Source: Bacteroidota bacterium
Lineage (GTDB): Bacteria; Bacteroidota; Bacteroidia; Chitinophagales; Chitinophagaceae
Assembly: GCA_013286305.1 (NCBI GenBank)
Contig: JABDFW010000005.1
Coordinates: forward strand, 22,030-86,029
DNA: 64,000 nucleotides
Direction of reading: 5' to 3'
In this document: piece by piece, positions 10,375-19,954 of the stretch
Numbering within the stretch: position 1 is the first letter of the stretch
Layout: each line of letters begins with the position of its first letter
The notes under the pieces: generated by a model
Database searches by the model: none
The model's input: only the letters and a program-made list of their open reading frames with translations
Told to the model about the DNA's origin: nothing
Made by a program: the position numbers and the translations under genes

Positions 10375-10620
10375 TGTGCTTTAATTTTTTAATGTAACTA
10401 AACTAATCAAATTATATGCCTTATAGATAGCAAAGAAACGAACCTGTTTAATCGTCAGTTAACCTTGCAGCCCATTTAACAAATAATTGACGAAGCTTGT
10501 CGTACAATGTGGCAAAGTTACATACTCGTTTTAATTTTTATAACATTCTTTCGGCAAAAATGACATTGGCATAGATACTTTTTCTGCCAATTAACATTTG
10601 TAAAAATCAATAATGTGTTA

Positions 10621-11619
10621 TCAAAGCCTTTTTAAAAAAGCCATCGTATCAATTCCGTCAGCATAATCAGGCAGCGAAGGCTCCTGTGCTGATCCGAATG
10701 GAAGATAACTATGCCCAACGATACATTGAATGTCGCTGTTATTTTCCAAAGCCCGGCTTAACAGCGTTTTATCAGCATAATATGCAAAGTGCACCTGGCT
10801 TACAGGGGAGAAAAGGGATTCATTTTCTGTAACGATCATTGAATCGTTGTTCATATAGTATTTGCTGTTCATAATAAGCAGGGCAAGGTGGTAGTCAAAG
10901 TTATTGCGGTATTTATGAAAGTCTGAATAGTAATGGTATTTTTTTAGCGCTTCAAGCAGGGGAATAAAATCGTATTCCTGCGGCACAAAAAGCTTGGTTA
11001 CATTGCGGCAGCCAAGCCCAAAATATAGTTGAATGTCATCTGCCAGCCTGTTAAGTTCATCCTTTGTTTCAGTTCCGTCTAAAACGGCAACCGACGTTCT
11101 GTTTCGGCGTATTATGCTTGGGTATTTCCCAAAATAGTAGTCAAAATAGCGGGCTGAATTGTTACTGCCTGTGGCAATATAAGCGTCGCAGCCTTTAAGA
11201 TTCTCACTGAAAGAAATTAGTTCCGCTGCTTCATCGCTCCATTCACTGAGCTTTTGCACCAGGTGTTTAATTAATAAAGTATCTTTTGATGATGGCTTTA
11301 TTACCGCTTTATGCCCCCAAATAAATACGCACAAAAGGTCGTGAAACCCTACCAGGGGTATATTGCCGGCCATTACAATGCCCACATTTTTTTGACTGTT
11401 ATTTTCAGGAGGAATATTGTACCCCGCAACCCAGGGTTCCAATTTTGCTCTTTCTAAAAACCCGGTTGCTATATTTTTCACCGCCAGTTCTATAAATTCA
11501 GGAACAAACCATGGGTTTTGCAGGGCTGCATCATTTTTTACCAGGGTTAAATCACCATCACCGGTTTTTAAATAGCCGCCCAATTTTACCAATAAATCTA
11601 TTCGTTCTTGCAATTTCAT
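10621..11619 (-). CDS. LuxC-family acyl-CoA reductase-like protein
   Basis: VGIVMAGNIPLVGFHDLL, KPSSKDTLL, GLGCRNVTKLFVP; divergent from a ferredoxin gene. Confidence 0.8.
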   Translation of the reverse strand: MKLQERIDLLVKLGGYLKTGDGDLTLVKNDAALQNPWFVPEFIELAVKNIATGFLERAKLEPWVAGYNIPPENNSQKNVGIVMAGNIPLVGFHDLLCVFIWGHKAVIKPSSKDTLLIKHLVQKLSEWSDEAAELISFSENLKGCDAYIATGSNNSARYFDYYFGKYPSIIRRNRTSVAVLDGTETKDELNRLADDIQLYFGLGCRNVTKLFVPQEYDFIPLLEALKKYHYYSDFHKYRNNFDYHLALLIMNSKYYMNNDSMIVTENESLFSPVSQVHFAYYADKTLLSRALENNSDIQCIVGHSYLPFGSAQEPSLPDYADGIDTMAFLKRL

Positions 11620-11779
11620 CTTTTCAACCTTATTTTTATGGCGACAAAAATATCTTAAACTGGCAGGAGTTGTAAAAGATTATTCATTTGTTCTTTATAT
11701 TGCGGACGTTTAAGTTTTTGATGATATAAATTGAGAACAGCTTACAAACCATAAACTATAAAATAATAAACTTAACACT

Positions 11780-12127
11780 ATGGCTATTAAAATAACAGAA
11801 GAGTGTATAAACTGCGGGGCCTGCGAACCCGAATGCCCTAATAATGCAATATATGAGGGAGGCGTTGAGTGGTCTTTTGCTGATGGAACAAATGTTAAAG
11901 GGCCCGTTGTAATGATGGACGGCACAATAGTTGATGCCGGCGACCGTTTTGCACCCGTTAGCGTTGATACGTATTATATAACACCCAATAAATGCACTGA
12001 ATGCCAGGGGTTTCATGAAGAACCACAATGCGCTTCCGTTTGCCCGGTTGACTGCTGCGTACCGGATGAAATGTACCGCGAAACTATTGAAGATCTGCTG
12101 GCAAAGAAAGATAAATTGCACATTTAA
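11780..12127 (+). CDS. 4Fe-4S dicluster ferredoxin
   Basis: [19 protein letters not shown] and [23 protein letters not shown]. Confidence 0.95.
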   Translation: MAIKITEECINCGACEPECPNNAIYEGGVEWSFADGTNVKGPVVMMDGTIVDAGDRFAPVSVDTYYITPNKCTECQGFHEEPQCASVCPVDCCVPDEMYRETIEDLLAKKDKLHI

Positions 12128-12245
12128 TGCACATAGCGGTGTGCAAAAGTAAACTTGTAAACCTTAGATTGACAATGTAACTTGCTTGTTAATGATTGTT
12201 GCTGTAAAGCGACATTAAATAAACGGGTGATATTTCCCGTAGCAG

Positions 12246-12279
12246 AGGTGAAGGATCAGTAGTTCTTCACCTTTTTTTG
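12246..12279 (+). terminator. Rho-independent terminator
   Basis: AGGTGAAG...CTTCACCT followed by T7. Confidence 0.85.
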
Positions 12280-12432
12280 TGCACTTATAACACGAATTAC
12301 GGCGAATCTGCCCGCGGCAGGCGTGCTACCCTAAAACTCTCTGAATACCAAATAAATAATTAGCCAATTTTTGCCATAATTTTTCATTCATCCCCTTAAA
12401 TCCATTTCTTTGCATAGCCCAATAAAGCAACA

Positions 12433-13419
12433 ATGAAAAAAACAATAGCACTGGTAACCGGCGGGTATAGCGGAGAAGCGGAGATTAGTTATAAAAGCGC
12501 TATAACTGTTGAAAATAACGTTGACAAAGAAAAATTTGACGTTTATACCATTGACATTAACCCGCAGGGATGGGTTTATAAGGATGAGCAAGGCAATGCC
12601 GTTGCTATTGACAGAAATGATTTTTCCATAAACCTTGCCAATAAGAAAATTGTGTTTGATGCCGTGCTTATGTGCATTCATGGCAACCCGGGCGAAGATG
12701 GCAAACTGCAGGGGTATTTTGATATGCTTAACCTGCCTTATACAAGTTGCGACGCGGCCACATCGGCCCTAACATTTAATAAACGATATACGGTTGCGGT
12801 GGCTGCTTTTAATGGCATACATGTTGCAAGATCAGCCTTGCTTATTAAAAATAACTTTGAGAGCGCCGACGAAATTGCAGCTACTTTAAATTTCCCGGTT
12901 TTTGTTAAACCAAATAATGGGGGGTCAAGCATTGGCATGTCTAAAGTTAACAGCGCTTCAGAAGAATTAGGCATAGCAATTGAAAAAGCTTTTAAAGAAG
13001 ATAACCAGGTGCTGGTAGAAGAATTTATTAAAGGGAGGGAATTTACTATTGGAGTATTTAAAACAAAAGGCAATATTATAACGTTACCTATAACCGAAAT
13101 AATAAGCAAAAAGGAGTTTTTTGATTTTGAGGCGAAATACCTTGGCATGAGTGAGGAAATAACCCCTGCAAAAGTTGAGGAAAGTATTGCCGATAAAGTT
13201 AGGGTTGCAGCAAAAAAGATATATTCGGCTTTAAATTGCCGTGGTATAGTGCGGATTGATTTTATTTATAACGAAACGGCGGGGCAACCGTATATGCTTG
13301 AAGTAAATACCGTACCAGGCCAGAGCGAGGCCAGTATTGTACCACAACAGGTTAAAGCAATGGGATGGACATTAAAGCAGTTTTACACGGCTTTAATTGA
13401 AGAGTGTTTTAATATATAG
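12433..13419 (+). CDS. ddl: D-alanine--D-alanine ligase
   Basis: GGYSGEAEISYKSA, CIHGNPGEDGKLQGYFDMLNLPYTS, PGQSEASIVPQQ. Confidence 0.95.
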   Translation: MKKTIALVTGGYSGEAEISYKSAITVENNVDKEKFDVYTIDINPQGWVYKDEQGNAVAIDRNDFSINLANKKIVFDAVLMCIHGNPGEDGKLQGYFDMLNLPYTSCDAATSALTFNKRYTVAVAAFNGIHVARSALLIKNNFESADEIAATLNFPVFVKPNNGGSSIGMSKVNSASEELGIAIEKAFKEDNQVLVEEFIKGREFTIGVFKTKGNIITLPITEIISKKEFFDFEAKYLGMSEEITPAKVEESIADKVRVAAKKIYSALNCRGIVRIDFIYNETAGQPYMLEVNTVPGQSEASIVPQQVKAMGWTLKQFYTALIEECFNI

Positions 13420-13490
13420 AAAGGTACAGATCAAAGATTTTTAGTGCTTACATTTGACAGGTTGTACATCTGCAAAATAAAACTTTATAA

Positions 13491-14324
13491 GTGTTTAAGT
13501 TTATTACTGAAAAGCCTTTTTGGGTAAACCTGGTGGCAGCAATAGGGATGGTTATTATACTCTTCCTGCTATTTTTTAGTGCGCTTGGTGTTATTACGCG
13601 CCACAGCTCGCTTGAAAAAGTGCCTTCTGTTGTGGGCAAAAATGCCGATGAGGCCACAAAACTGCTTGAAGATGGTGGATTTGAAGTAACGGTACAGGAC
13701 TCAGTATATATTGATACTGCCGCACCATTAACAGTGATACGACAATCCCCCGAAGCAGATGCCACAGTAAAAATTCACAGAACCATATATTTAACCATAA
13801 ATCGTGCGGTTGCCCCACAGATTGATATGCCCGACCTCAGGGGGTTTTCCTTTAAAAGTGCGCAGCTTTACCTGCAAAGCCTTGGGTTAAGGGTTGGCGA
13901 TACTTCTTATACGCCTGACATCGCATTGAATGCGGTAAAAGAACAACTGCTGAATGGCAAGCCTGTTGACCCCGGCACCAAAGTAAACATGGGCAGCGCC
14001 ATAAGCCTTGTACTTGGCAGTGGCGTTGGAGAAGCGGAACTAAACGTACCAGACCTGGTAGGGATGACTGTATCGGAAGCCAGGTTATACCTGAGCAATA
14101 AAAACATAAACATCAATACCATATTAGCCAATGAATCGATAAGCGATACCGCCAGCGCCTATATAGTCAAGCAAAGCCCTTTGCCATTTTCAACATTAGG
14201 CCCTGGGCAAATAGTGGCTAATAAAATACGGCCAGGCCAGTTAATGGATATTTGGATTGGTACAACACGGCCTGAAATTGATACCAGTAACGCAGTACAG
14301 CCGGAACTGGTGCCTAACCAATAA
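13491..14324 (+). CDS. PASTA-domain membrane protein (GTG start)
   Basis: N-terminal TM followed by repeated VPSVVGKNADEATKLLED / MPDLRGFSFKSAQLYLQSLGL / VPDLVGMTVSEARLYL units. Confidence 0.9.
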   Translation: MFKFITEKPFWVNLVAAIGMVIILFLLFFSALGVITRHSSLEKVPSVVGKNADEATKLLEDGGFEVTVQDSVYIDTAAPLTVIRQSPEADATVKIHRTIYLTINRAVAPQIDMPDLRGFSFKSAQLYLQSLGLRVGDTSYTPDIALNAVKEQLLNGKPVDPGTKVNMGSAISLVLGSGVGEAELNVPDLVGMTVSEARLYLSNKNININTILANESISDTASAYIVKQSPLPFSTLGPGQIVANKIRPGQLMDIWIGTTRPEIDTSNAVQPELVPNQ

Positions 14325-14386
14325 CATCAAAAGATTATCACATCCCCGCTCTAATACAACCATGGAGAGAGGAATAAACCCATAGT

Positions 14387-14695
14387 ATGAATACCATTAC
14401 AGCAGAGGAATTAAAAAAGAGAATAGACAGCGGTGACGTAGTAAATCTTTTGGATGTGCGTGAAGATCATGAAAGGGCCGATTACAATATTGGCGGCGTT
14501 CACATCCCCATCGGTAAAGTGCAGGCCATGCAACTGGACGATATAGATGACTGGAAAGATAAAGAGGTGATCGTTTATTGCAGAAGCGGCAACCGCAGCG
14601 GTATGGCTTGCCTGTTTATGGAACAGTTTGGCTTTAAGCATATGGTTAACCTTACAGGTGGTATGCTGGCCTGGCGCGAAAAATTTGAAAAATAA
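14387..14695 (+). CDS. Rhodanese-like domain protein
   Basis: NLLDVREDHERADYNIGGVHIPIG, VIVYCRSGNRSGMA. Confidence 0.93.
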   Translation: MNTITAEELKKRIDSGDVVNLLDVREDHERADYNIGGVHIPIGKVQAMQLDDIDDWKDKEVIVYCRSGNRSGMACLFMEQFGFKHMVNLTGGMLAWREKFEK

Positions 14696-14751
14696 ATAAC
14701 AGTTACTTTATAGGGCCGTACTGCCGTAACACAGCCTTAAATTTTACCATG

Positions 14752-14784
14752 AGTTGTAATGTACATTACAACTTTCTTTTTTTT
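14752..14784 (+). terminator. Rho-independent terminator
   Basis: AGTTGTAATGTACATTACAACT perfect palindrome followed by a T-rich run. Confidence 0.75.
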
Positions 14785-15104
14785 ACTGCCACCAATAAAT
14801 ACTTCCAAATTGTGGCCCCGGCTTTCAACATTTTTAACAACCGGCGGTACTATTTTAATCTGCTCTCTTATTTCTCCACCTGTCTGGTGGTGTAATAATT
14901 CCCACTTATGCATTTTTTTTCACCGCGTATTAAGCAATACAACCCGCGCAGCAAAGGTGTTGCATACGAATATGCAGGATAGATAATTTTAAATAAGCAA
15001 TAAAGCCACTCCTGCCAGTTGCCGACAACAACACCTTTGAAGGCAAGGCTAACAACAGGCGTGTAGAATTTGTAAAAATGTAACCACTTATTAATAGCTA
15101 CTAT

Positions 15105-15635
15105 ATGAACGGAAAAAAGATGCTGTATGGCTTTGCCATCGCCGCACTGGTAATTTTTTCAGCTGGAAAATCAAGTGGCAAATTTTATCGAATCCGCTAT
15201 CCTGAAGATGGTAAGGCAATATTAACCGTAAATGGTAAGTCTTATACAAATGGGAAATGCCTGTTTGGATATGATACCCTTTACAGGCACCCAACTGCAG
15301 CCATTCCTTTAGTTAGCATAATAGTTGGAACCGGTACCGACTCAATAGGGTTTACTTTTTATAATATGCCGGATAAAAGCACATGGAGCAGCGCTTTTAC
15401 AAGCGGTGACAGCACCATAGTAGATATTAATAATAATGATGTAATAACCTACAAGAATTATGTAACCGGCCTTTATATGCGCCAACATGGGCAAGATTTT
15501 CCAACGCTGAGTTTGACAAATAAAGGGGGAAAGATTACCAAAACAGGGCCCAGGAGCTTTACATTTTCGTGCACAACGCACCCGGCAGGCAAACACACTA
15601 CAGATTATACGATTTCGGGCTCAGGCACCTACTAA
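15105..15635 (+). CDS. Hypothetical secreted protein
   Basis: Intact ORF with signal-like N-terminus. Confidence 0.6.
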   Translation: MNGKKMLYGFAIAALVIFSAGKSSGKFYRIRYPEDGKAILTVNGKSYTNGKCLFGYDTLYRHPTAAIPLVSIIVGTGTDSIGFTFYNMPDKSTWSSAFTSGDSTIVDINNNDVITYKNYVTGLYMRQHGQDFPTLSLTNKGGKITKTGPRSFTFSCTTHPAGKHTTDYTISGSGTY

Positions 15636-15693
15636 TAAATACAGTGGTTTGTTCATTCCCAAAAAAATGTAAGGTATTTTCAGCTTCAAATAT

Positions 15694-15701
15694 TACTTTT
15701 G
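15694..15701 (+). promoter_or_regulatory. -7 promoter element TACTTTTG upstream of SRP RNA
   Basis: Matches Bacteroidota TAnnTTTG consensus 5 nt before the predicted SRP RNA 5' end. Confidence 0.6.
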
Positions 15702-15705
15702 CAGC

Positions 15706-15800
15706 GGCAGGTCTTACACGGCCAGCTCCTGCCGAACCCTCCCAGGGCCGGAAGGCAGCAAGAGTAGGCGGTTGTAGCGGTGCGATGTAATAAGCCTGCC
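15706..15800 (+). ncRNA. ffs: Small bacterial SRP RNA (4.5S)
   Basis: GGCAGG...CCTGCC closing stem; core GAACCCTCCCAGGGCCGGAAGGCAGCAAGAG matches the SRP Alu-less hairpin. Confidence 0.92.
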
Positions 15801-15809
15801 ATTTTTTTT

Positions 15810-15831
15810 AAACCCTTTAGAGGGTTTTTTT
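15810..15831 (+). terminator. Terminator after SRP RNA
   Basis: AAACCCTTTAGAGGGTTTTTT. Confidence 0.85.
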
Positions 15832-15884
15832 AATTATGGTATTCATTATTCACAAAAAATATTCCCTTAAGGGAAACAAAACTT

Positions 15885-16538
15885 ATGAAATTCTTTATAG
15901 ACACAGCGAACCTCGCTCAAATAAAAGAAGCAAAAGATCTGGGCATTCTTGATGGTGTAACTACTAACCCATCCCTTATGGCAAAAGAAGGCATAAAGGG
16001 CCAGGAAGCTATTTATAACCACTATAAAACCATTTGCGAGCTTGTTGATGGCGACATTAGCGCAGAAGTTATTTCCACCGATTTTGCAGGCATTGTTGAA
16101 GAAGGCAAAAAGCTTGCGGCCATACACCCCAATATAGTGGTAAAAGTGCCTATGATAAAAGATGGCGTTAAGGCTATTAAATGGTTTACTGATAACGGCA
16201 TAAGAACAAATTGCACGCTTATATTTTCTGCCGGCCAGGCCATACTTGCCGCAAAAGCAGGGGCGGCTTACGTTTCGCCATTTATCGGGCGGATAGACGA
16301 CAGCGGCTGGGAGGGTACGGAACTCATTGCCCAGCTTGCACATATATTCACAGTCCAGGGTTACGAAACAGAAATTTTAGCCGCATCTATCCGCAATGCC
16401 AATCATATTATTAAGTGTGCGGAATTAGGCGCTGATGTTGTAACAAGCCCGTTAGAATCTATACTGGCATTGCTTAAGCACCCACTTACTGACCTGGGAT
16501 TAGCCAAGTTTTTGGAAGATGCCAAGAAAACGGCATGA
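15885..16538 (+). CDS. fsa: Transaldolase / fructose-6-phosphate aldolase family
   Basis: [48 protein letters not shown]. Confidence 0.95.
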   Translation: MKFFIDTANLAQIKEAKDLGILDGVTTNPSLMAKEGIKGQEAIYNHYKTICELVDGDISAEVISTDFAGIVEEGKKLAAIHPNIVVKVPMIKDGVKAIKWFTDNGIRTNCTLIFSAGQAILAAKAGAAYVSPFIGRIDDSGWEGTELIAQLAHIFTVQGYETEILAASIRNANHIIKCAELGADVVTSPLESILALLKHPLTDLGLAKFLEDAKKTA

Positions 16539-16579
16539 ATGATGAGTAATGAATGAATGACAAAGCTACTGTTATAGGG

Positions 16580-16805
16580 GCATTTCCTTTCCCCACGGAG
16601 TTTATCCTACAGTATTGTGCTGTTGGGCTAGATAACTCCGTGGCATGATTAGTATTGCAGCCGAATAATGGTATGTTGGCCTTAATTCTTTAGGCTTTCC
16701 TTTCTCCACAGAGTTTATCCCACGGCATTGTGCCTTTAGCCGGATAACTCTGTGGCATGGTTAGCAGTTCAGCTTAACAAGTGGTATATTGCTGTAATTC
16801 GAGGC
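16580..16805. repeat. Two tandem ~112-bp units, each with a CCAC(G/A)GAGTTTATC...GATAACTC(C/T)GTGG hairpin
   Basis: Direct visual alignment of the two units; paired substitutions preserve the stem. Confidence 0.8.
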
Positions 16806-17040
16806 TTTCGCAAAACACTAGCTGAATAACTATACACACCATAACATTCACTAACCTTCACAAGGCTGAAAGACACATTGCGGAAGGAGGGAATTTACTA
16901 AATATATTATCATATTATACTAAATAATTTGGTAATATCAATCATATTTAGTAAATTACAGCTATGTTTTGTAATGTGCATAGAAAGATGTGGTAACTAT
17001 AGTTTGGCTAAAACAAACGACAGAAAAAACAAAAAAAGGC

Positions 17041-17670
17041 TGCCGTGCAAAAACGTTGTCATTGGCGTAAAGTTGTACGGATGATGTGAAAGTTGCTTTG
17101 TATTCAATTCGTGTAATTCGTAAAATTCGCTCTAATTCGTGGCTAAAACTCAATTCGTGGTTGTAAAAATTATAATTCATGTCACAATAAAGGCATAGTA
17201 TTTTACCGCTGCCAGGTATTTTTCCCTGCGGTAAAAAGTGAAAAAACACCCTTCATGCGTAACATTTTGTAACGTACCCCGGTACATGGCTTTTTATTGC
17301 CATAACTCAGGGGCTTGAATAATGAGCAAGAAACAAGGAATTTTGAATGATGAAGGAAAGAGAGAACATAAAGCAAAGAACCCGCTGCATGCTTTACGCG
17401 ATGAAAACCTGGGAGCGTATAGCTTATAGCATAAAGCTTGAGGCCTTTGATCCCCATCATCCTTCTATCCACCAAAATCGTGGTTCGGAAAACATAGCCG
17501 TACAAAAACGTTGTCATTGGCGTAAACCTGTAAGACTGGCGGTGAAGTTGACTGGTAAAAAGATGGCCGCGATTGACTGGTAGTTGAAGAATTTTGTGAA
17601 AAAACACCCTTCATGCGTAACATTTTGTAACGTGGATGGCCACTTTCCCTTTTGTTGCCATAACTGAAGC
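17041..17670. repeat. Two interleaved repeat types (A: GCCGT(G/A)CAAAAACGTTGTCATTGGCGTAAA; B: GTGAAAAAACACCCTTCATGCGTAACATTTTGTAACGT)
   Basis: A at about 17042 and 17502; B identical over 38 nt at 17238 and 17596. Confidence 0.85.
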
Positions 17671-17909
17671 GAATTTATTGTGCGAAATAATTTAAATGTT
17701 GTTGAAAACACGCAACATTGGCGAAGGAAGATTCGCATAATAGAAAGGGTTCTTCGCAAAGTCCCTCTGCCGCGAGGAGAGGCCCGCCCGGATGACCCGG
17801 TCGGACGGGGATTTAGGGTGAGGCCGCCCCAGCCTTTACAAAATGTAACGTAATCTTAATATTCCCATAATACAGTTTCCATTGAGTTTTGCAAAAATGG
17901 AAAATCAAA

Positions 17910-19262
17910 ATGGCTGCATTTGACCTTACAGCAAAGTCGTTTGGGGATGATTTTTTGTGGGGCGTAGCGATATCCGCTGCTCAAAATGAAGGAGCCTACA
18001 CCCAGGACGGGCGTGAACCTTCAATATGGGACACCTTTTCACTCCGCCGCGGTAAAATAAAAGACGGAAGTAACCCCTATACAAGCTGTGATTTTTATCA
18101 CCGTTACAAAGACGACCTTTTATTGGTTAAAGCACTGGGCTTCAAAGTATTTCGTTTTTCTATTTCATGGCCAAGGGTTTTGCCTGATGGAACAGGCAGG
18201 GTGAATAAAGAAGGGATGGCCTTTTACCACCGGGTAATTGATGAGTGCTTAAAACTTGGGTTAATACCTTATGTAACACTTTATCATTGGGATTTGCCAC
18301 AGGTACTTGAAAACGAAGGCGGATGGGCAAGCTACCGTATGCTTAAATGGTTCAACCATTTTGTTACTGTTTGCGCGGAAGCCTTTGGCGACAAGGTAAA
18401 GGACTGGATCATTCTAAACGAACCTATGGGTTTTGTATCATTAGGGTATATGCTGGGTATGCATGCGCCGGGTAAAATGGGCTTAAACAATTTTTTGCCT
18501 GCATTGCATAACGCAGTGTTGGCGCAGGCGGAAGGGGGCAGAATAATACGTTCGTTGGTAAAGAACGCCCACATAGGCACCTGCTTTTCATGCTCAGAGA
18601 TAAAACCATTCTCTGAAAGAACGGAAGATGTTGAAGCCGCCAAAAGAATGGATATCTTACTCAACAGGCTGCCGGTTGAGCCTTTGCTGGGGGGTGGTTA
18701 CCCAAAGGAAGATTTTAAACTGATTGAGCGGCTTGAGATGCACAATAAAGCATGGAAATACACCAGCCGCATGCAGTTTGACTTTGATTTTATTGGCCTG
18801 CAGAATTATTTTCCCCTGGTAGTAAAATATAACCCGCTTATTCCGGTAGTTCAGGCTTCGGAAGTAAAGGCCGCATACCGCAAAGTTCCATACACTTCAA
18901 TGGGATGGGAAATAAATGGAGAAAGTTTTTACAATATAATCAAGCGGTTTTGGGAATATGAGGGCATAAAAGAGATAATTATTACGGAAAGCGGGGCTGC
19001 TTTTAAAGACAAAATGGTAAATGGGGTTATAAATGATGTTGAGAGGGTTGATTATTTTAAAGAATACCTTGCTGCCTTGCTAAAAGCCAAAAATGAAGGG
19101 GTGAATATTAAAGGGTGTTTTATTTGGACGTTAATGGATAACTTTGAATGGGCGGAAGGATATAAAAGCCGTTTTGGGCTGGTTTATACTGATTTTGACA
19201 CCCGGTTACGTACAATTAAGGCCTCGGGCTATTGGTTTCGTGATTTTTTTACCGCCAAATAA
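17910..19262 (+). CDS. bglB-like: Glycoside hydrolase family 1 beta-glucosidase
   Basis: FLWGVAISAAQNEGAYTQDGREPSIWDTFS, YHWDLPQVLENEGGW, LNEP, ITESGAA, GYKSRFGLVYTDF. Confidence 0.95.
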   Translation: MAAFDLTAKSFGDDFLWGVAISAAQNEGAYTQDGREPSIWDTFSLRRGKIKDGSNPYTSCDFYHRYKDDLLLVKALGFKVFRFSISWPRVLPDGTGRVNKEGMAFYHRVIDECLKLGLIPYVTLYHWDLPQVLENEGGWASYRMLKWFNHFVTVCAEAFGDKVKDWIILNEPMGFVSLGYMLGMHAPGKMGLNNFLPALHNAVLAQAEGGRIIRSLVKNAHIGTCFSCSEIKPFSERTEDVEAAKRMDILLNRLPVEPLLGGGYPKEDFKLIERLEMHNKAWKYTSRMQFDFDFIGLQNYFPLVVKYNPLIPVVQASEVKAAYRKVPYTSMGWEINGESFYNIIKRFWEYEGIKEIIITESGAAFKDKMVNGVINDVERVDYFKEYLAALLKAKNEGVNIKGCFIWTLMDNFEWAEGYKSRFGLVYTDFDTRLRTIKASGYWFRDFFTAK

Positions 19263-19378
19263 TAATTTTTTGCCCTAAATTTAACCCGAAATTGTTTTTT
19301 CTTTTTTTTAACCATGAAGCAACCAAATTCTTTTTTGTCCGTATTTTTTTTATAAACAACTACAATTGAGTAAAACGT

Positions 19379-19954
19379 TTGAACTCCTTAAGCCATATAA
19401 TAGAAGGGTGCAAAAACAATGACAGCAGGCATCAAAAAGTACTCTACGAGCAATTTTATGGATATTCGTTAAAGGTGGTTTTCAGGTACATATACAAATA
19501 TGAAAGTGCGGTGGATGTAGTTAACGACGGGTACGTAAAATTGTTCAGGAACTTTAAGAATTTTAAGTGTGACAATGAAGAGGATATTACGAAGATCTTT
19601 ATGGGATGGCTTAGGAGGATAATGGTGAATACGGCGATAGATGAGCTAAGAAAACAAAATATGATGCCGGATATTGGAGCAATACCGGATGATGTGTGGG
19701 AGGAACCTGATAAATCGGGGTACGCAGATCAAACAGTTCTTTACAAAGAATTAATTGTGCAGGTGAAAAAACTACCACCATCTTACAGAGCAGTTTTTAA
19801 TATGTATGTGATTGATGGGTTTACACACCAGGAAATTGCAGACCAATTGGGAATATCGGTGGGTACATCAAAGTCGAGTTTATCAAAAGCACGAATGCAT
19901 TTGCAAAAATATATAAATCAGGATACCCAGGAAATTGATGCAGCATATAAATGA
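19379..19954 (+). CDS. ECF-type RNA polymerase sigma factor (TTG start)
   Basis: Sigma region 2 (YKYESAVDVVNDGYVKLFRNF) and region 4 (LPPSYRAVFNMYVIDGFTHQEIADQLGISVGTSKSSLSKAR). Confidence 0.9.
   Translation: MNSLSHIIEGCKNNDSRHQKVLYEQFYGYSLKVVFRYIYKYESAVDVVNDGYVKLFRNFKNFKCDNEEDITKIFMGWLRRIMVNTAIDELRKQNMMPDIGAIPDDVWEEPDKSGYADQTVLYKELIVQVKKLPPSYRAVFNMYVIDGFTHQEIADQLGISVGTSKSSLSKARMHLQKYINQDTQEIDAAYK

Noticed and set aside
14759-14986. ORF MYITTFFFLLPPINTSK
   Set aside because: Begins inside a terminator hairpin and T-run; no family features.
15569-15790. ORF of 73 aa (MHNAPGRQTHY...)
   Set aside because: Overlaps the SRP RNA and the end of the upstream gene; translation is of structured RNA sequence.
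16962-17759. Four ORFs in the repeat region
   Set aside because: Composed of repeat DNA, no recognisable domains, overlapping on both strands.
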